64,000 nt of DNA from Tissierella simiarum (GTDB taxonomy: Bacteria; Bacillota; Clostridia; Tissierellales; Tissierellaceae): NCBI RefSeq assembly GCF_018917865.1, contig NZ_JAHLPM010000013.1, forward strand, positions 31,402-95,401. The letters are read 5' to 3'. Positions 46,767-56,263 of the stretch are shown one piece after another. The notes under the pieces are model-generated. The model saw nothing but the letters and a program-made list of their open reading frames with translations. It had not been told where the DNA came from and did not search any database. Made by a program: the position numbers and the translations under genes. Position 1 is the first letter of the stretch. Every line of letters begins with the position of its first letter.

Positions 46767-49109
46767 ATGACTAGAACGGAAACCTTATTATCTAGAGGAA
46801 ATAAGTTGAATCTAGAAATTGGGCTTAATAAAAGTGATGTGCTTACTATCTTTTTAGGATTCTTTCTAGGGAGGGCAAACATATTAGACAAATTAACACC
46901 TTTTGGTATTGCATTTCTTTCTGCTTATATCATAATGAAAGAAGTAAATATTTATCTTCTAATATCTATATTATTAGGTACTTTTACTTTCCAAGGTTTT
47001 AAGGGTTTTACTTATCTGGTATCAAGTGTACTAATTATAAGCTTTTTTAAAATGGTTAAAGAGGACAAGGATTATTCTTTAATAAAATCTGCTATTATAT
47101 CTTCTAGTATCTTTACTGTAACAAAAATTTTATTCTTATTTTTAAATAAAAACTTTTTTATATACGATTTATTCTTAACTTCTTTTGAAGGTATAGTTAT
47201 TTTTACTATGACTTATATTTTTTCTTTTAGTATACCTTTAGAAGCCATGAAAGATAGAAAGCTTAATAGTGAGAAAATAATATGTACTTTTATAACTTTA
47301 GCTTTAGTTTTATCTGGATTTAGTAAATTGTCAATTTTAGGTATTTCCATAAAAAATATAGTGAGTACTATTTTTATACTTTATTTTAGCTACAGCCAAG
47401 GAGCTTTTATAGGAACGAGCATGGGTATAATTTTAGGCATGGTATCCTATATATCTCAACCAGAAATGCCTTTTATAATTGCCATATATGGGGTGGCGGG
47501 GTTACTATCAGGAGTGTTTAGAGATTTAGGTAAAATAGGATCCATTCTAGGATTTGTTCTTGGTAATGGAATAATAAGTTTTTATATAAGTGGATTTGGT
47601 ACAAGCTTTGTAGACTACAAAGAAATAATAATTTCTATAATCTTTTTTATATTCTTTTCTAAATATATAGATGGAAGTATTACTGAGATAATAGAAATGG
47701 ATTTTGATATAAAGAAGGATTATGCTCATAAAAAAGATGAGCTTACTATAAAAAACTTAACTCGTGTATCTAATTTATTTAATAGTTTGAGTGATACTTT
47801 TAAAGAATCTGCCAATGAGAGGGACTTATATTCTGTTATGGAAGTGTATGGTTTAGTAGATGGAGTAGCTAATGGTGTATGCAACAAATGCCCTAACTAT
47901 AAAAGCTGCTGGGAATCCAATTATTATACTACTTATTACAGCTTTTTTAACTTGGTTAGTTTAATGGAAGTAAATAGTGAAATAGATGAAGAAATGATTC
48001 CTTCTGGTATAAAAAATAATTGTATCAATCAAGAAGAAATTATAGAAAAGATGAAAAGATTTTATGAATTGTTTAAATTAAATCATAGTTGGAAGACAAA
48101 ATTACTTGAAAATAGGATTTTGGTTGCAGAACAATTGGAAGGCTTAGGCAAGGTAGTGGAAAATCTTATTAATGATATTTACAAGAATCCTACTTTTAAT
48201 GAAGATCTAGAAGAAATTATATATAAGGATTTAAGAAATAATAGAATAGACGTTTCCAGTGTTGCTGTGGCTCAATTAGAAAAGAATGACTTTGAAGTAT
48301 TCATAGATATTAATAACGGATCTAAACAGGAAAATAATAGGCAGAGAATAACGAATATAGTTTCAAATACATTGGGAGTTCCTCTTACTAGTGATTTTAC
48401 CCTTAGTAATATAAGGGAAGAAAGGCAAAGATTTAAGCTAATAAGGAATAATAGGTATAGTGCTCTAACCAAGATGGCTTCTATGCCTAATTCTGAGGAT
48501 TGTATATCGGGAGATAACTATACTTTTGGTGAAGTAGAAAATACTTATTTTTCAGCCTTGAGCGATGGTATGGGAATTGGGAAAAAGGCTAATATAGAAA
48601 GCAGTATAGCCATAAATTTATTAGAAAAATTTATGGAGGCCAATGTAGATAAAAAGGTTATCTTAAAAACTATAAATTCTATTTTAAGAGCTAAATCTAA
48701 CGAAGAAATATTTACAACATTAGATCTATCTTTTATAGATCTATATACAGGAAAACTTCAGATGATTAAAACAGGGGCACCTGCTACCTTTGTCAAAAAG
48801 AAAGATAGGGTAGAGATCGTAAATACTCAATCATTACCAGTAGGCATATTAAAAGATGTAGATTTTAATATTTATGAAGAATATATAGAAGATGGAGATA
48901 TTATTATTATGATGTCTGATGGTGTGCTAGAGGCTAGTAGAGATATAGAGAATACAGAATTGTGGATGAAAGAAATTATTATGAGTATTGATAGTATTAA
49001 TCCTCAAGTAATAGCTAATAAAGTCCTTGAAAGAGCAAAAGAAGCTAGTGTAAATAATATTAGAGATGATATGACGGTTCTGGTTACAAAGGTATGGAAA
49101 AATGTTTAG
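46767..49109 (+). CDS. spoIIE: Stage II sporulation protein E (serine phosphatase)
   Basis: A 780-residue membrane phosphatase. The N-terminal region (about 30-310) has around ten hydrophobic segments. A central domain follows with a CNKCPNYKSCWE cysteine cluster near residue 372, then a C-terminal PP2C domain (about 565-780) with ISGDNYTFG, ALSDGMGIGKKA and IIMMSDGVLEASRD metal-binding motifs. In Bacillus SpoIIE dephosphorylates SpoIIAA to activate sigma-F in the forespore and also interacts with FtsZ. The start ATG at 46767 has AGGGGTG at suitable spacing. Transcription probably starts from the Spo0A-type promoter at 46701. Confidence 0.97.
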   Translation: MTRTETLLSRGNKLNLEIGLNKSDVLTIFLGFFLGRANILDKLTPFGIAFLSAYIIMKEVNIYLLISILLGTFTFQGFKGFTYLVSSVLIISFFKMVKEDKDYSLIKSAIISSSIFTVTKILFLFLNKNFFIYDLFLTSFEGIVIFTMTYIFSFSIPLEAMKDRKLNSEKIICTFITLALVLSGFSKLSILGISIKNIVSTIFILYFSYSQGAFIGTSMGIILGMVSYISQPEMPFIIAIYGVAGLLSGVFRDLGKIGSILGFVLGNGIISFYISGFGTSFVDYKEIIISIIFFIFFSKYIDGSITEIIEMDFDIKKDYAHKKDELTIKNLTRVSNLFNSLSDTFKESANERDLYSVMEVYGLVDGVANGVCNKCPNYKSCWESNYYTTYYSFFNLVSLMEVNSEIDEEMIPSGIKNNCINQEEIIEKMKRFYELFKLNHSWKTKLLENRILVAEQLEGLGKVVENLINDIYKNPTFNEDLEEIIYKDLRNNRIDVSSVAVAQLEKNDFEVFIDINNGSKQENNRQRITNIVSNTLGVPLTSDFTLSNIREERQRFKLIRNNRYSALTKMASMPNSEDCISGDNYTFGEVENTYFSALSDGMGIGKKANIESSIAINLLEKFMEANVDKKVILKTINSILRAKSNEEIFTTLDLSFIDLYTGKLQMIKTGAPATFVKKKDRVEIVNTQSLPVGILKDVDFNIYEEYIEDGDIIIMMSDGVLEASRDIENTELWMKEIIMSIDSINPQVIANKVLERAKEASVNNIRDDMTVLVTKVWKNV

Positions 49110-49186
49110 GGAGAATTTTCTCCCTTTTTCCATGTATATTACCCTTAGTTATGTTAATAATCCTTAAAAGAAAGGAGATGGGTAAT

Positions 49187-49873
49187 ATGCTAAATCAAAT
49201 AATTTTAATTACTGATGGAGAGTCTAATGTAGGAGAAAACCCAATTTTAGCGGCAAAGAGTGCTAGGGAAAAGGACATTAGAGTAAACACTATAGGAATT
49301 ATTGATAACAATAAAGAAGCAATGGAGGAGTTAGAAAGTATTGCTGAAGTAGGAGGAGGAGTTTTTGAGGCTACTCACTTAAGAGATCTTTCAGAAGCTT
49401 TAAGTAAGGTGACAATAAAATCTGTTTATCAGACTATAGAAGAAGTGGTAAATAGTGAACTTAAAGAGGTAATGGATTTAGATATGAAGGAACTCAATCC
49501 TACAGAAAGGACTAAGGTTTTAAAGATAATAGATAGGCTAGGAAACGAATCCAAGTTAAAATGCCTAATTTTACTAGATGTTAGTGGCAGTATGAAACAT
49601 AAAATTGAAATAGCTAAAAAAAGTATTTTTGAATTAATTACGTTTTTGAAGGAAAGAAAAGGAGTTACTGAAGTAGGGCTTATGGTTTTTCCAGGAGAAG
49701 GAAGCTACTATGAACTATTATGGAATTTTACAGAGGAGTTAGATGAAATAAGAGAAAAAACTAATCCAATTATTACAGGAGGTACTACCCCTACAGGACC
49801 AGCTATAGAAGGTGCTATTTCTATGTTTTGCGAGGAGTTAGAAGATTATTCTATTTATGAACATATAGTTTAG
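49187..49873 (+). CDS. yabS: VWA-domain protein (YabS-like)
   Basis: A 228-residue cytoplasmic protein. It opens with IILITDGESNVGENP, which is the late part of a von Willebrand A fold, and near residue 130 has the metal-site motif LLDVSGSMKHK that normally opens the fold. It thus seems to contain pieces of two A domains or a permuted one. The same layout is known from YabS beside spoIIE and yabT in Bacillus; the function is unknown. The start is the ATG at 49187 preceded by AAAGGAG. A kinase gene follows 8 bp downstream. Confidence 0.85.
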   Translation: MLNQIILITDGESNVGENPILAAKSAREKDIRVNTIGIIDNNKEAMEELESIAEVGGGVFEATHLRDLSEALSKVTIKSVYQTIEEVVNSELKEVMDLDMKELNPTERTKVLKIIDRLGNESKLKCLILLDVSGSMKHKIEIAKKSIFELITFLKERKGVTEVGLMVFPGEGSYYELLWNFTEELDEIREKTNPIITGGTTPTGPAIEGAISMFCEELEDYSIYEHIV

Positions 49874-49881
49874 GTGATTTG

Positions 49882-50745
49882 ATGTTGATAAAAGGTAAAT
49901 GGAATGGAAATGGGTATCAAGTAATTGGATATATTGGGAAAGGCAACTTTGGTACTGTCTATAAAGTAAAGGATACTAAAGGAAATATTAGGGCGTTAAA
50001 ACTATCCAAAGATACCTTTTCCATGACCAATGAATATGAAGGAATGAAGAGCTTAAAGAACTTATTTCATATACCTAAGGTTTATGATTTTGATGATTGG
50101 GATACAAGAGGAGACTTACTTCATTTTATTGTAATGGATTATATTGAAGGAAATAACTTGAGGGAGCTATCACAGATTAATAAGCTTTCAAAAAAAGAAA
50201 TATTTAAAATAGGCTATCTATTATTAATAGTCTTAAAAAAAATAGACAAATTAGGTTATAGATACACTGACATTAAACTAGAAAATGTTATAATAAATAA
50301 TAGAGGAAAATTATTTCTATTAGATTTAGGCAGCTTGATATTAAAGGATAGCATTACTAAAGAATATACCCCAACATATAATATTAATTCTTGGATAATG
50401 GGGTTTTCTGCTACCAATGAGACAAGCATAATTTTTAGTGTAACCATGATTATGGTTAGTTTATTAGGAAATAAAGAGTTTAATCCTATGGCATATAGTT
50501 TGGAAGATGTAGTTTCATGGGTAAACAATTTGAATTTAAGGAAAGAAGAAAAAGATTTTTTGATCAAAGGACTAAGAGGAAAGTTTCTATATTTCAATAA
50601 TTATACTAGCCGACTATTATCTCTCACTGTTGACAAAGGCAAAGATAATAGATATAGTTTATACAAAATTGATTTTTTACTTATGGCTAGTATTGTTTTT
50701 TTTATATTTACTTTAGTACTAGGATATATAAAGATTATTCTATAG
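49882..50745 (+). CDS. yabT: Membrane-anchored serine/threonine protein kinase (YabT-like)
   Basis: A 287-residue Hanks-type kinase. It has a glycine loop IGKGNFGTVYKV near residue 14, an ATP lysine in RALKLSK, the catalytic loop YTDIKLENVII near residue 132 (TD in place of RD) and LLDLGSL in place of DFG near 152. One transmembrane helix lies at the very C-terminus (about 262-285). YabT of Bacillus sits in the forespore membrane and phosphorylates RecA and other targets during sporulation. The start ATG at 49882 has TAGGTG upstream. No extracellular PASTA domain is present. Confidence 0.88.
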   Translation: MLIKGKWNGNGYQVIGYIGKGNFGTVYKVKDTKGNIRALKLSKDTFSMTNEYEGMKSLKNLFHIPKVYDFDDWDTRGDLLHFIVMDYIEGNNLRELSQINKLSKKEIFKIGYLLLIVLKKIDKLGYRYTDIKLENVIINNRGKLFLLDLGSLILKDSITKEYTPTYNINSWIMGFSATNETSIIFSVTMIMVSLLGNKEFNPMAYSLEDVVSWVNNLNLRKEEKDFLIKGLRGKFLYFNNYTSRLLSLTVDKGKDNRYSLYKIDFLLMASIVFFIFTLVLGYIKIIL

Positions 50746-50762
50746 ATGTTTAGGTGATGGAT

Positions 50763-52151
50763 ATGAGAGAAAAAGTACTAAAAACTATTTTAGAACATAG
50801 ACTAATTGAAGAAGAAGATAATATAGTTGTAGGAGTTTCAGGAGGGCCAGATTCTATGGCTCTACTTTATGTTTTGCTGGATATCAAGAAAGATATAAGA
50901 TTTAATATATACATAGCTCATGTAAATCATGGGGTTAGAGGAGAAGATGCTTTAAAAGATGAAATCTTTGTTAAGCAAATTTCTGAGAAATTAAATTTAC
51001 CTTATTATTCTAAACGAGTAAATATGAATTTATATGCAAAAGAAAAAGGAATTTCTTCCGAAGAAGCTGGTAGAGAACTGAGATATGGGTTCTTTAGGGA
51101 AATTTTACCAAAAGTTGGTGGAGGGAAAATTGCAGTGGCTCACAATATGAATGATCAGGCAGAAACTCTTATTATGAGATTTTTAAGAGGAACTGGTATT
51201 GATGGGCTGAAAGGCATGGAATTTAAAAATGAAGATATAATACGTCCAATATTGGGTATAGAGAGAGTGGAAATAGAAGAATATATATTTAAAAATAATA
51301 TTGAAACTGTTCTTGATAAGACAAATTTAGAACCGATATATAGTAGAAATAAAGTTAGATTAGAGGTAATACCTTACATAGAGGAGAATTTTAATCCCAA
51401 TATAATAAAGACTTTGTGGAGAACTTCTCAAGTTTCAATCCTTGATAGTGAATTTCTTGAAAATTATTCCGAAAAAAGATACAATATATTAGTGAAAAAA
51501 GCAGACAAACATAGTATAATTTTAAATGGAAGTCTGTTCTCAAAGGAACATAGAAGTATTCAACAGAGAATAATAAGAAATTGCATATATAAAATTAATG
51601 AGAGTTTACAAGGGATTACTGAGCAACATGTTTCATCCGTAATTAATCTTTTTGTTGAAGGGGGGACAGGAAAAGAAATTCATTTACCTAATGATATAAT
51701 AGCTAAGACAAGCTATGAGGATTTTATATTGGAGAAGAGCAGTGAGAAGAAAGAAAAAATAGATTATTCCTATAAAATTGATTTATATAAACCTACATGT
51801 TTAATGGAGTTAGGTTGTTCTTTTAATATTAAAATTCTTCCTATTGAAAAAATAAAAATTAGGTATAAGGATAGGTTTATTAAGTATTTAGATTTTGATA
51901 AGATCAAGGGAAATTTATATATAAGAAGTAGGCAAGCTGGAGATCGGTTTGTTCCCTTCGGTATGAGTGGGACGAAAAAGCTTAAAGATTATTTCATAGA
52001 TGAAAAGATTCCAAAGGACCTAAGGGATAAGATACCATTGATAGTAGATGAAGAAAATATTTTGTGGGTAGTAGGTTATAGAATAAATGACCTGTACAAA
52101 ATCACCAAGGACACAAAAACGGTTTTAGTAATGGAATATAATAATGTTTAG
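50763..52151 (+). CDS. tilS: tRNA(Ile)-lysidine synthetase
   Basis: A 462-residue enzyme that converts the wobble C34 of the AUA-reading tRNA-Ile to lysidine using ATP and lysine. It has the PP-loop VVGVSGGPDSMALLYVL near residue 22 and HVNHGVRGEDALKDE near 60. HNMNDQAETLIMRFLRGTGIDGLKGM lies near 130, and a C-terminal TilS domain (about 385-460, RQAGDRFVPFGMSGTKKLKDYFID) follows. The start at 50763 has TAGGTG upstream. The order yabT-tilS-hpt-ftsH is conserved in Firmicutes. Confidence 0.96.
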   Translation: MREKVLKTILEHRLIEEEDNIVVGVSGGPDSMALLYVLLDIKKDIRFNIYIAHVNHGVRGEDALKDEIFVKQISEKLNLPYYSKRVNMNLYAKEKGISSEEAGRELRYGFFREILPKVGGGKIAVAHNMNDQAETLIMRFLRGTGIDGLKGMEFKNEDIIRPILGIERVEIEEYIFKNNIETVLDKTNLEPIYSRNKVRLEVIPYIEENFNPNIIKTLWRTSQVSILDSEFLENYSEKRYNILVKKADKHSIILNGSLFSKEHRSIQQRIIRNCIYKINESLQGITEQHVSSVINLFVEGGTGKEIHLPNDIIAKTSYEDFILEKSSEKKEKIDYSYKIDLYKPTCLMELGCSFNIKILPIEKIKIRYKDRFIKYLDFDKIKGNLYIRSRQAGDRFVPFGMSGTKKLKDYFIDEKIPKDLRDKIPLIVDEENILWVVGYRINDLYKITKDTKTVLVMEYNNV

Positions 52152-52172
52152 GGATAATGAAGGAGGATTAAA

Positions 52173-52709
52173 ATGGAGGACATAATAAAAGAAATACTAG
52201 TTAGTGAAGAGGACATAGAAAAAAAGGTGAGGGAGTTAGGTAAACAAATTACTAAAGACTATAAAGATAAAAACTTAATGTTAGTAGGCATACTGAAGGG
52301 AGCTGTAATATTTATGGCCGAGTTGGCTAAGAGCATTGAGATGCCAGTATTAATGGATTTTATGGCAGTTTCTAGTTATGGTAAGTCTTCTACATCTACA
52401 GGTGTAGTTAAAATAATTAAGGATTTAGATTTTAGTGTAGAAGATAAGGACATATTAATTGTAGAAGACATTATAGACACAGGATTAACCTTAGCCTACC
52501 TAACAGATAATTTAAAAAAGAGAGGAGCAAGAAGTGTAAAAATCTGTACACTTTTAGATAAACCAGAAAGAAGAAAAGTAGAAGTACCTGTAGATTATAG
52601 AGGGTTTAGTATTCCTGATGACTTTGTAGTAGGATATGGACTAGATTATGCTGAACAATATAGAAATTTACCTTATGTAGCAGCATTAAAAGAAGAGGTT
52701 TATAGCTAG
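52173..52709 (+). CDS. hpt: Hypoxanthine phosphoribosyltransferase
   Basis: A 178-residue purine salvage enzyme that forms IMP or GMP from hypoxanthine or guanine and PRPP. It has [18 protein letters not shown] near residue 42, the PRPP loop [16 protein letters not shown] near residue 98, and [21 protein letters not shown] near the C-terminus. AAGGAGG lies upstream of the ATG. It sits between tilS and ftsH as in most Firmicutes. Confidence 0.97.
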   Translation: MEDIIKEILVSEEDIEKKVRELGKQITKDYKDKNLMLVGILKGAVIFMAELAKSIEMPVLMDFMAVSSYGKSSTSTGVVKIIKDLDFSVEDKDILIVEDIIDTGLTLAYLTDNLKKRGARSVKICTLLDKPERRKVEVPVDYRGFSIPDDFVVGYGLDYAEQYRNLPYVAALKEEVYS

Positions 52710-52789
52710 AGCGTATTATTGTAAATTTTATTAAAATGTGTTATAATTTTAAAATATTATCTACCCATTTACAGAAGGGAGGACTTGGA

Positions 52790-54604
52790 TTGAGAAGGTT
52801 TTTTAAAGGTATAAGTTTTTATTTACTTATACTAATCATAATAATTTTTGTTGTAGAGATGGTTGGAACAGATGTAGATCCTGTAAAGGAAATGGATGTA
52901 ACAGAACTAGTAGAAAATTTAAAAACTGACAAAGTTGAAAGCATCAAGATGGTAGGGAATACGGTTCAAGGAAAATTAAAAGATAATACTCAGTTTACAA
53001 CTAGATTGCCTGAAGAAATTAGGACAACATTTTATACAGATTATCTTAAAGATCTAGTAGATAGTAAGGCAATTAGTAGCTATAGTGCAGAACCAGAACC
53101 TAGTACCCCTTGGTTTATTGAAATGATACCAACTATACTGTTACTTTTAGTATTTGTAGTATTCTGGTTTGTATTTATGCAACAATCCCAAGGTGGTGGA
53201 AATAGAGTAATGTCCTTTGGGAAAAGTAAAGCTAGAATGCACAAAGAGGAAGACGGAAAGGTTATTACCTTTAAAGATGTAGCAGGATTAGAGGAAGAGA
53301 AAGAAGAATTAAAGGAAATAGTGGACTTTTTAAGAAGTCCAAGAAAGTATATTGAAATTGGAGCAAGAATTCCTACAGGTGTTCTTTTAGTAGGACCTCC
53401 AGGAACAGGTAAGACTTATTTAAGTAAAGCTGTAGCAGGTGAGGCAGGAGTACCTTTCTTCACCATTAGTGGTTCTGATTTCGTAGAAATGTTTGTAGGG
53501 GTTGGAGCCAGCAGAGTTAGAGATTTATTTGAGCAAGCTAAAAAGAATTCTCCTTGTATAGTGTTTATAGACGAAATAGATGCTGTAGGTAGAAAAAGAG
53601 GAGCAGGACTTGGTGGAGGCCACGATGAAAGAGAACAAACACTAAATCAATTATTAGTGGAAATGGATGGTTTTGGAACCAATGAAGGCATAATTGTTAT
53701 GGCAGCAACTAATAGACCTGATATATTAGACCCAGCATTACTTCGTCCTGGTAGATTTGATAGACAGATATATGTTGGATTACCAGATATAAGAGGTAGA
53801 GAAGAGATATTAAAGATTCATACGAAAAATAAACCTTTAGATTCAGATGTAGACTTAAAAGTCGTAGCAAAGAGAACTGCAGGGTTTACACCAGCAGATT
53901 TAGAAAACTTAGTGAATGAATCAGCTCTTTTATCTGCAAGACATAATTTAAAGACAATACCAATGCATTTAATAGAAGAAGCTTCGATCAAAGTAGTAGC
54001 AGGACCTGAAAAGAAAAGTAGAGTTATCAGCGAAAAAGAAAGAAGACTTACTGCTTATCATGAAGCAGGTCATGCAGTGACTGCAAGATTACTTCCTAAT
54101 ACTGATCCAGTTCATATGGTAACCATTATACCTAGAGGAATGGCAGGAGGATTTACAGCCTATGTTCCAGATGAGGATAGGAACTATATGACAAAAGGAC
54201 AAATGGAAGATAAATTGGTTCAATTATTGGGAGGTAGAGTTGCAGAAGCTCTAGTATTAGATGATATAAGTACTGGCGCTCAAAATGATATAGAAAGAGC
54301 CACAAAGATTGCTAGACAAATGGTAACTCACTATGGTATGAGTGATAATCTTGGACCAATGACTTATGGTACTGATGATGAAGAAGTATTCATAGGTAGA
54401 GACTTTGGAAGAGCAAGAAACTATAGTGAAGAAGTAGCGGCTGCTATAGATAAAGAAATGAGACAATTAATAGATAAAGCTTATAATATGGCGGAACAAC
54501 TATTAAAGAATAATATGGATAAACTTCATAAAGTTGCAGAAGCTTTATTAGAAAAAGAAACATTAGATGGAAATGAATTTGAAGAAATATTTGTTGGAGT
54601 ATAA
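52790..54604 (+). CDS. ftsH: ATP-dependent zinc metalloprotease FtsH
   Basis: A 604-residue membrane AAA+ protease that degrades membrane and short-lived regulatory proteins. It has two membrane helices (about 9-28 and 104-125) around a small extracytoplasmic domain. The AAA domain has [19 protein letters not shown] (Walker A) and [14 protein letters not shown] (Walker B), plus the second region of homology with [20 protein letters not shown]. The zinc protease site HEAGHAV lies near residue 423. I place the start at a TTG (52790) with AGGGAGG 7 nt upstream; a longer frame from 52736 has no ribosome site. Confidence 0.97.
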   Translation: MRRFFKGISFYLLILIIIIFVVEMVGTDVDPVKEMDVTELVENLKTDKVESIKMVGNTVQGKLKDNTQFTTRLPEEIRTTFYTDYLKDLVDSKAISSYSAEPEPSTPWFIEMIPTILLLLVFVVFWFVFMQQSQGGGNRVMSFGKSKARMHKEEDGKVITFKDVAGLEEEKEELKEIVDFLRSPRKYIEIGARIPTGVLLVGPPGTGKTYLSKAVAGEAGVPFFTISGSDFVEMFVGVGASRVRDLFEQAKKNSPCIVFIDEIDAVGRKRGAGLGGGHDEREQTLNQLLVEMDGFGTNEGIIVMAATNRPDILDPALLRPGRFDRQIYVGLPDIRGREEILKIHTKNKPLDSDVDLKVVAKRTAGFTPADLENLVNESALLSARHNLKTIPMHLIEEASIKVVAGPEKKSRVISEKERRLTAYHEAGHAVTARLLPNTDPVHMVTIIPRGMAGGFTAYVPDEDRNYMTKGQMEDKLVQLLGGRVAEALVLDDISTGAQNDIERATKIARQMVTHYGMSDNLGPMTYGTDDEEVFIGRDFGRARNYSEEVAAAIDKEMRQLIDKAYNMAEQLLKNNMDKLHKVAEALLEKETLDGNEFEEIFVGV

Positions 54605-54640
54605 GGTAGGAAATCCCCTTTAGGGGGAGCCTACCTTTTT
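54603..54640 (+). terminator. Terminator of ftsH
   Basis: An 8-bp outer stem (AAGGTAGG / CCTACCTT) with an inner TCCCC/GGGGA stem and a T run, right after the stop codon. Confidence 0.88.
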
Positions 54641-54707
54641 ATTTGTTGTAGATGAAGTTTATACACATGAACATTTAATTCAATATAAAGAATTTTCAAA
54701 ATAATGC

Positions 54708-54736
54708 TTTACAATAATACTGTATTTATATATAAT
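54708..54736 (+). promoter_or_regulatory. Promoter of the symporter-aminotransferase-BKACE operon
   Basis: TTTACA (54708-54713), 17-bp spacer and a perfect TATAAT (54731-54736). The predicted start is near 54743, giving a 195-nt leader before the symporter start codon. Confidence 0.75.
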
Positions 54737-54742
54737 GTAAAT

Positions 54743-54871
54743 ATAAATTACTAAGAATATATTAAATTTGCAAGTTACTGCTTTATTTGTGGCGGAATGG
54801 TGACCCTATTTTGCAATGCGAATAAAACCCAGTGCTAATGGCATTTTATTGCCATTAATGCTGGGTTTTTT
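54743..54871 (+). promoter_or_regulatory. Candidate cis-regulatory leader RNA with intrinsic terminator
   Basis: The predicted leader can form a stem between 54782-54789 (TTTATTTG) and 54819-54826 (CGAATAAA), enclosing about 29 nt. A strong terminator hairpin follows (54824-54843 with 54850-54869, 19 of 20 pairs counting G-U) with a T run. The two structures share 54824-54826, so they compete. The terminator lies upstream of the coding region it would have to control, which suggests attenuation. I do not recognise the RNA class. No gene is seen in the gap 54605-54937. Confidence 0.55.
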
Positions 54872-54937
54872 ATGTTCAAAGAAGGGAGGGGAGTTAGTAG
54901 TATTACTAAAATAAAACCAAAAAGAGGAGGTATATTA

Positions 54938-56224
54938 ATGTCAAAACCGAGAAAGCTGAAATTGCTTCACAAGATTTTCATCGGACTATTTTTAGGTATT
55001 ATAGTAGGTGCCATTTTATCAGCAGTAGGTAATGATGAACCTTTTGTCGTTGGTTTATTACCATGGCTAGGTCTTCTAGGTGACGTATTCCTAAGACTTA
55101 TTAAAATGGTAGTAGTTCCTTTAGTTTTATTCTCAATAATTAGTGGGGTTTCCAATCTTACAGAAATCAAAAAATTAAGAAGCATTGGAACAAAGACAAT
55201 AATAATCTTTTTTCTAACAGGTTTTCTTTCAATAGGCACTGGTATTTTAATGGCTAATATATTTAAACCTGGTGCAGGATTAAATATTGCTGAATTAGGA
55301 GCTGGAACAGTTGAAATGAGAGAACTTCCAACTGTATTTGATTCAATATTGGGATTATTTCCAGCTAATATATTTGAATCACTTACCCAAGGCGAGATGC
55401 TTCATATTATTTCCTTTGGTATTTTCATTGGAGCTGGGTTATTGCTTATGGGTGAAAGAGCAGAACCTATTGTTAATTTAGTAGATAGATTATCAGAAAT
55501 GATGTACAAAGTAGTAGACATTGTAATACAATTTACACCGTTTGGAGTATTTGGACTTATGTCAAAAGCTGTAACAATATTTGGAGTGGGTATATTTGGC
55601 CCTGTATTCAACTTTATCTTAGTTGATTATGGAGCAAATATTTTTAATATAGTAGTATGGTACTCACTAATATTATATTTTATAGCTAAGGTAAATCCCT
55701 TAAAATTCTACAAGAAAGCATTTGAACCTTGGGCTATAGCATTTAGTACGTGTAGTAGTGCTGCAGCTTTACCGGTGACAATGAAAGTGGGCACTGATAA
55801 GATAGGGATTCCAAAGGAAACAGCTAGCTTTATTTTGCCCTTAGGAGCTACAGCTAACATGAATGGTACGGGAATTTATTTTGGTATTGTAGTAATGTTT
55901 GCTGCTCAGTTATACGGTATAGAAATATCATTTAGTCAGCAAATAATGTTAGTTTTAACAGCTACAATGCTATCTATAGGGTGTGCTGCTGCACCTCAAA
56001 CAGGACTTATTATATCCATAGCCCTATTAACAGGTCTAGGGATTCCATTGGATGGTATAGCATTGATAGCAGGTGTATATAGAATAGTAGATCAAATCCA
56101 TACATCTACAAATGCTTTAGGAGATTTAGTGGTAGGAGTTACTGTATCATCTTTAGAAAAAGATCTAGATAGAGAAGTATTTAATAATAGTGATTTGTTG
56201 GCAGTAAAGAGTCAAGCTAGCTAA
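54938..56224 (+). CDS. Dicarboxylate/amino acid:cation symporter (DAACS family)
   Basis: A 428-residue GltP/GltPh-type secondary transporter with about eight membrane helices and two re-entrant hairpins. Hairpin 1 has CSSAAALPVTMKVG. The helix 7 motif reads NMNGT instead of the usual NMDGT. Helix 8 reads VDQIHTSTNALGD, which aligns with the GltPh segment LDMGRTMVNVTGD and puts His in place of Arg397, the residue that holds the side-chain carboxylate of aspartate. A non-acidic substrate is therefore likely (inferred). The start at 54938 has AGAGGAGG upstream. It is the first gene of an operon with an aminotransferase, BKACE and DUF3870. Confidence 0.88.
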   Translation: MSKPRKLKLLHKIFIGLFLGIIVGAILSAVGNDEPFVVGLLPWLGLLGDVFLRLIKMVVVPLVLFSIISGVSNLTEIKKLRSIGTKTIIIFFLTGFLSIGTGILMANIFKPGAGLNIAELGAGTVEMRELPTVFDSILGLFPANIFESLTQGEMLHIISFGIFIGAGLLLMGERAEPIVNLVDRLSEMMYKVVDIVIQFTPFGVFGLMSKAVTIFGVGIFGPVFNFILVDYGANIFNIVVWYSLILYFIAKVNPLKFYKKAFEPWAIAFSTCSSAAALPVTMKVGTDKIGIPKETASFILPLGATANMNGTGIYFGIVVMFAAQLYGIEISFSQQIMLVLTATMLSIGCAAAPQTGLIISIALLTGLGIPLDGIALIAGVYRIVDQIHTSTNALGDLVVGVTVSSLEKDLDREVFNNSDLLAVKSQAS

Positions 56225-56263
56225 AACTTAATATAAATAAAAATATTACAAGGGGGAAGTATA

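Noticed and set aside
54776..54871. Fluoride riboswitch ahead of the symporter operon, suggested by GGCG, ATGG and GCTAATG
   Set aside because: The required GGCGATGG order and the CGCC pseudoknot partner are absent, and the downstream genes are not fluoride exporters.
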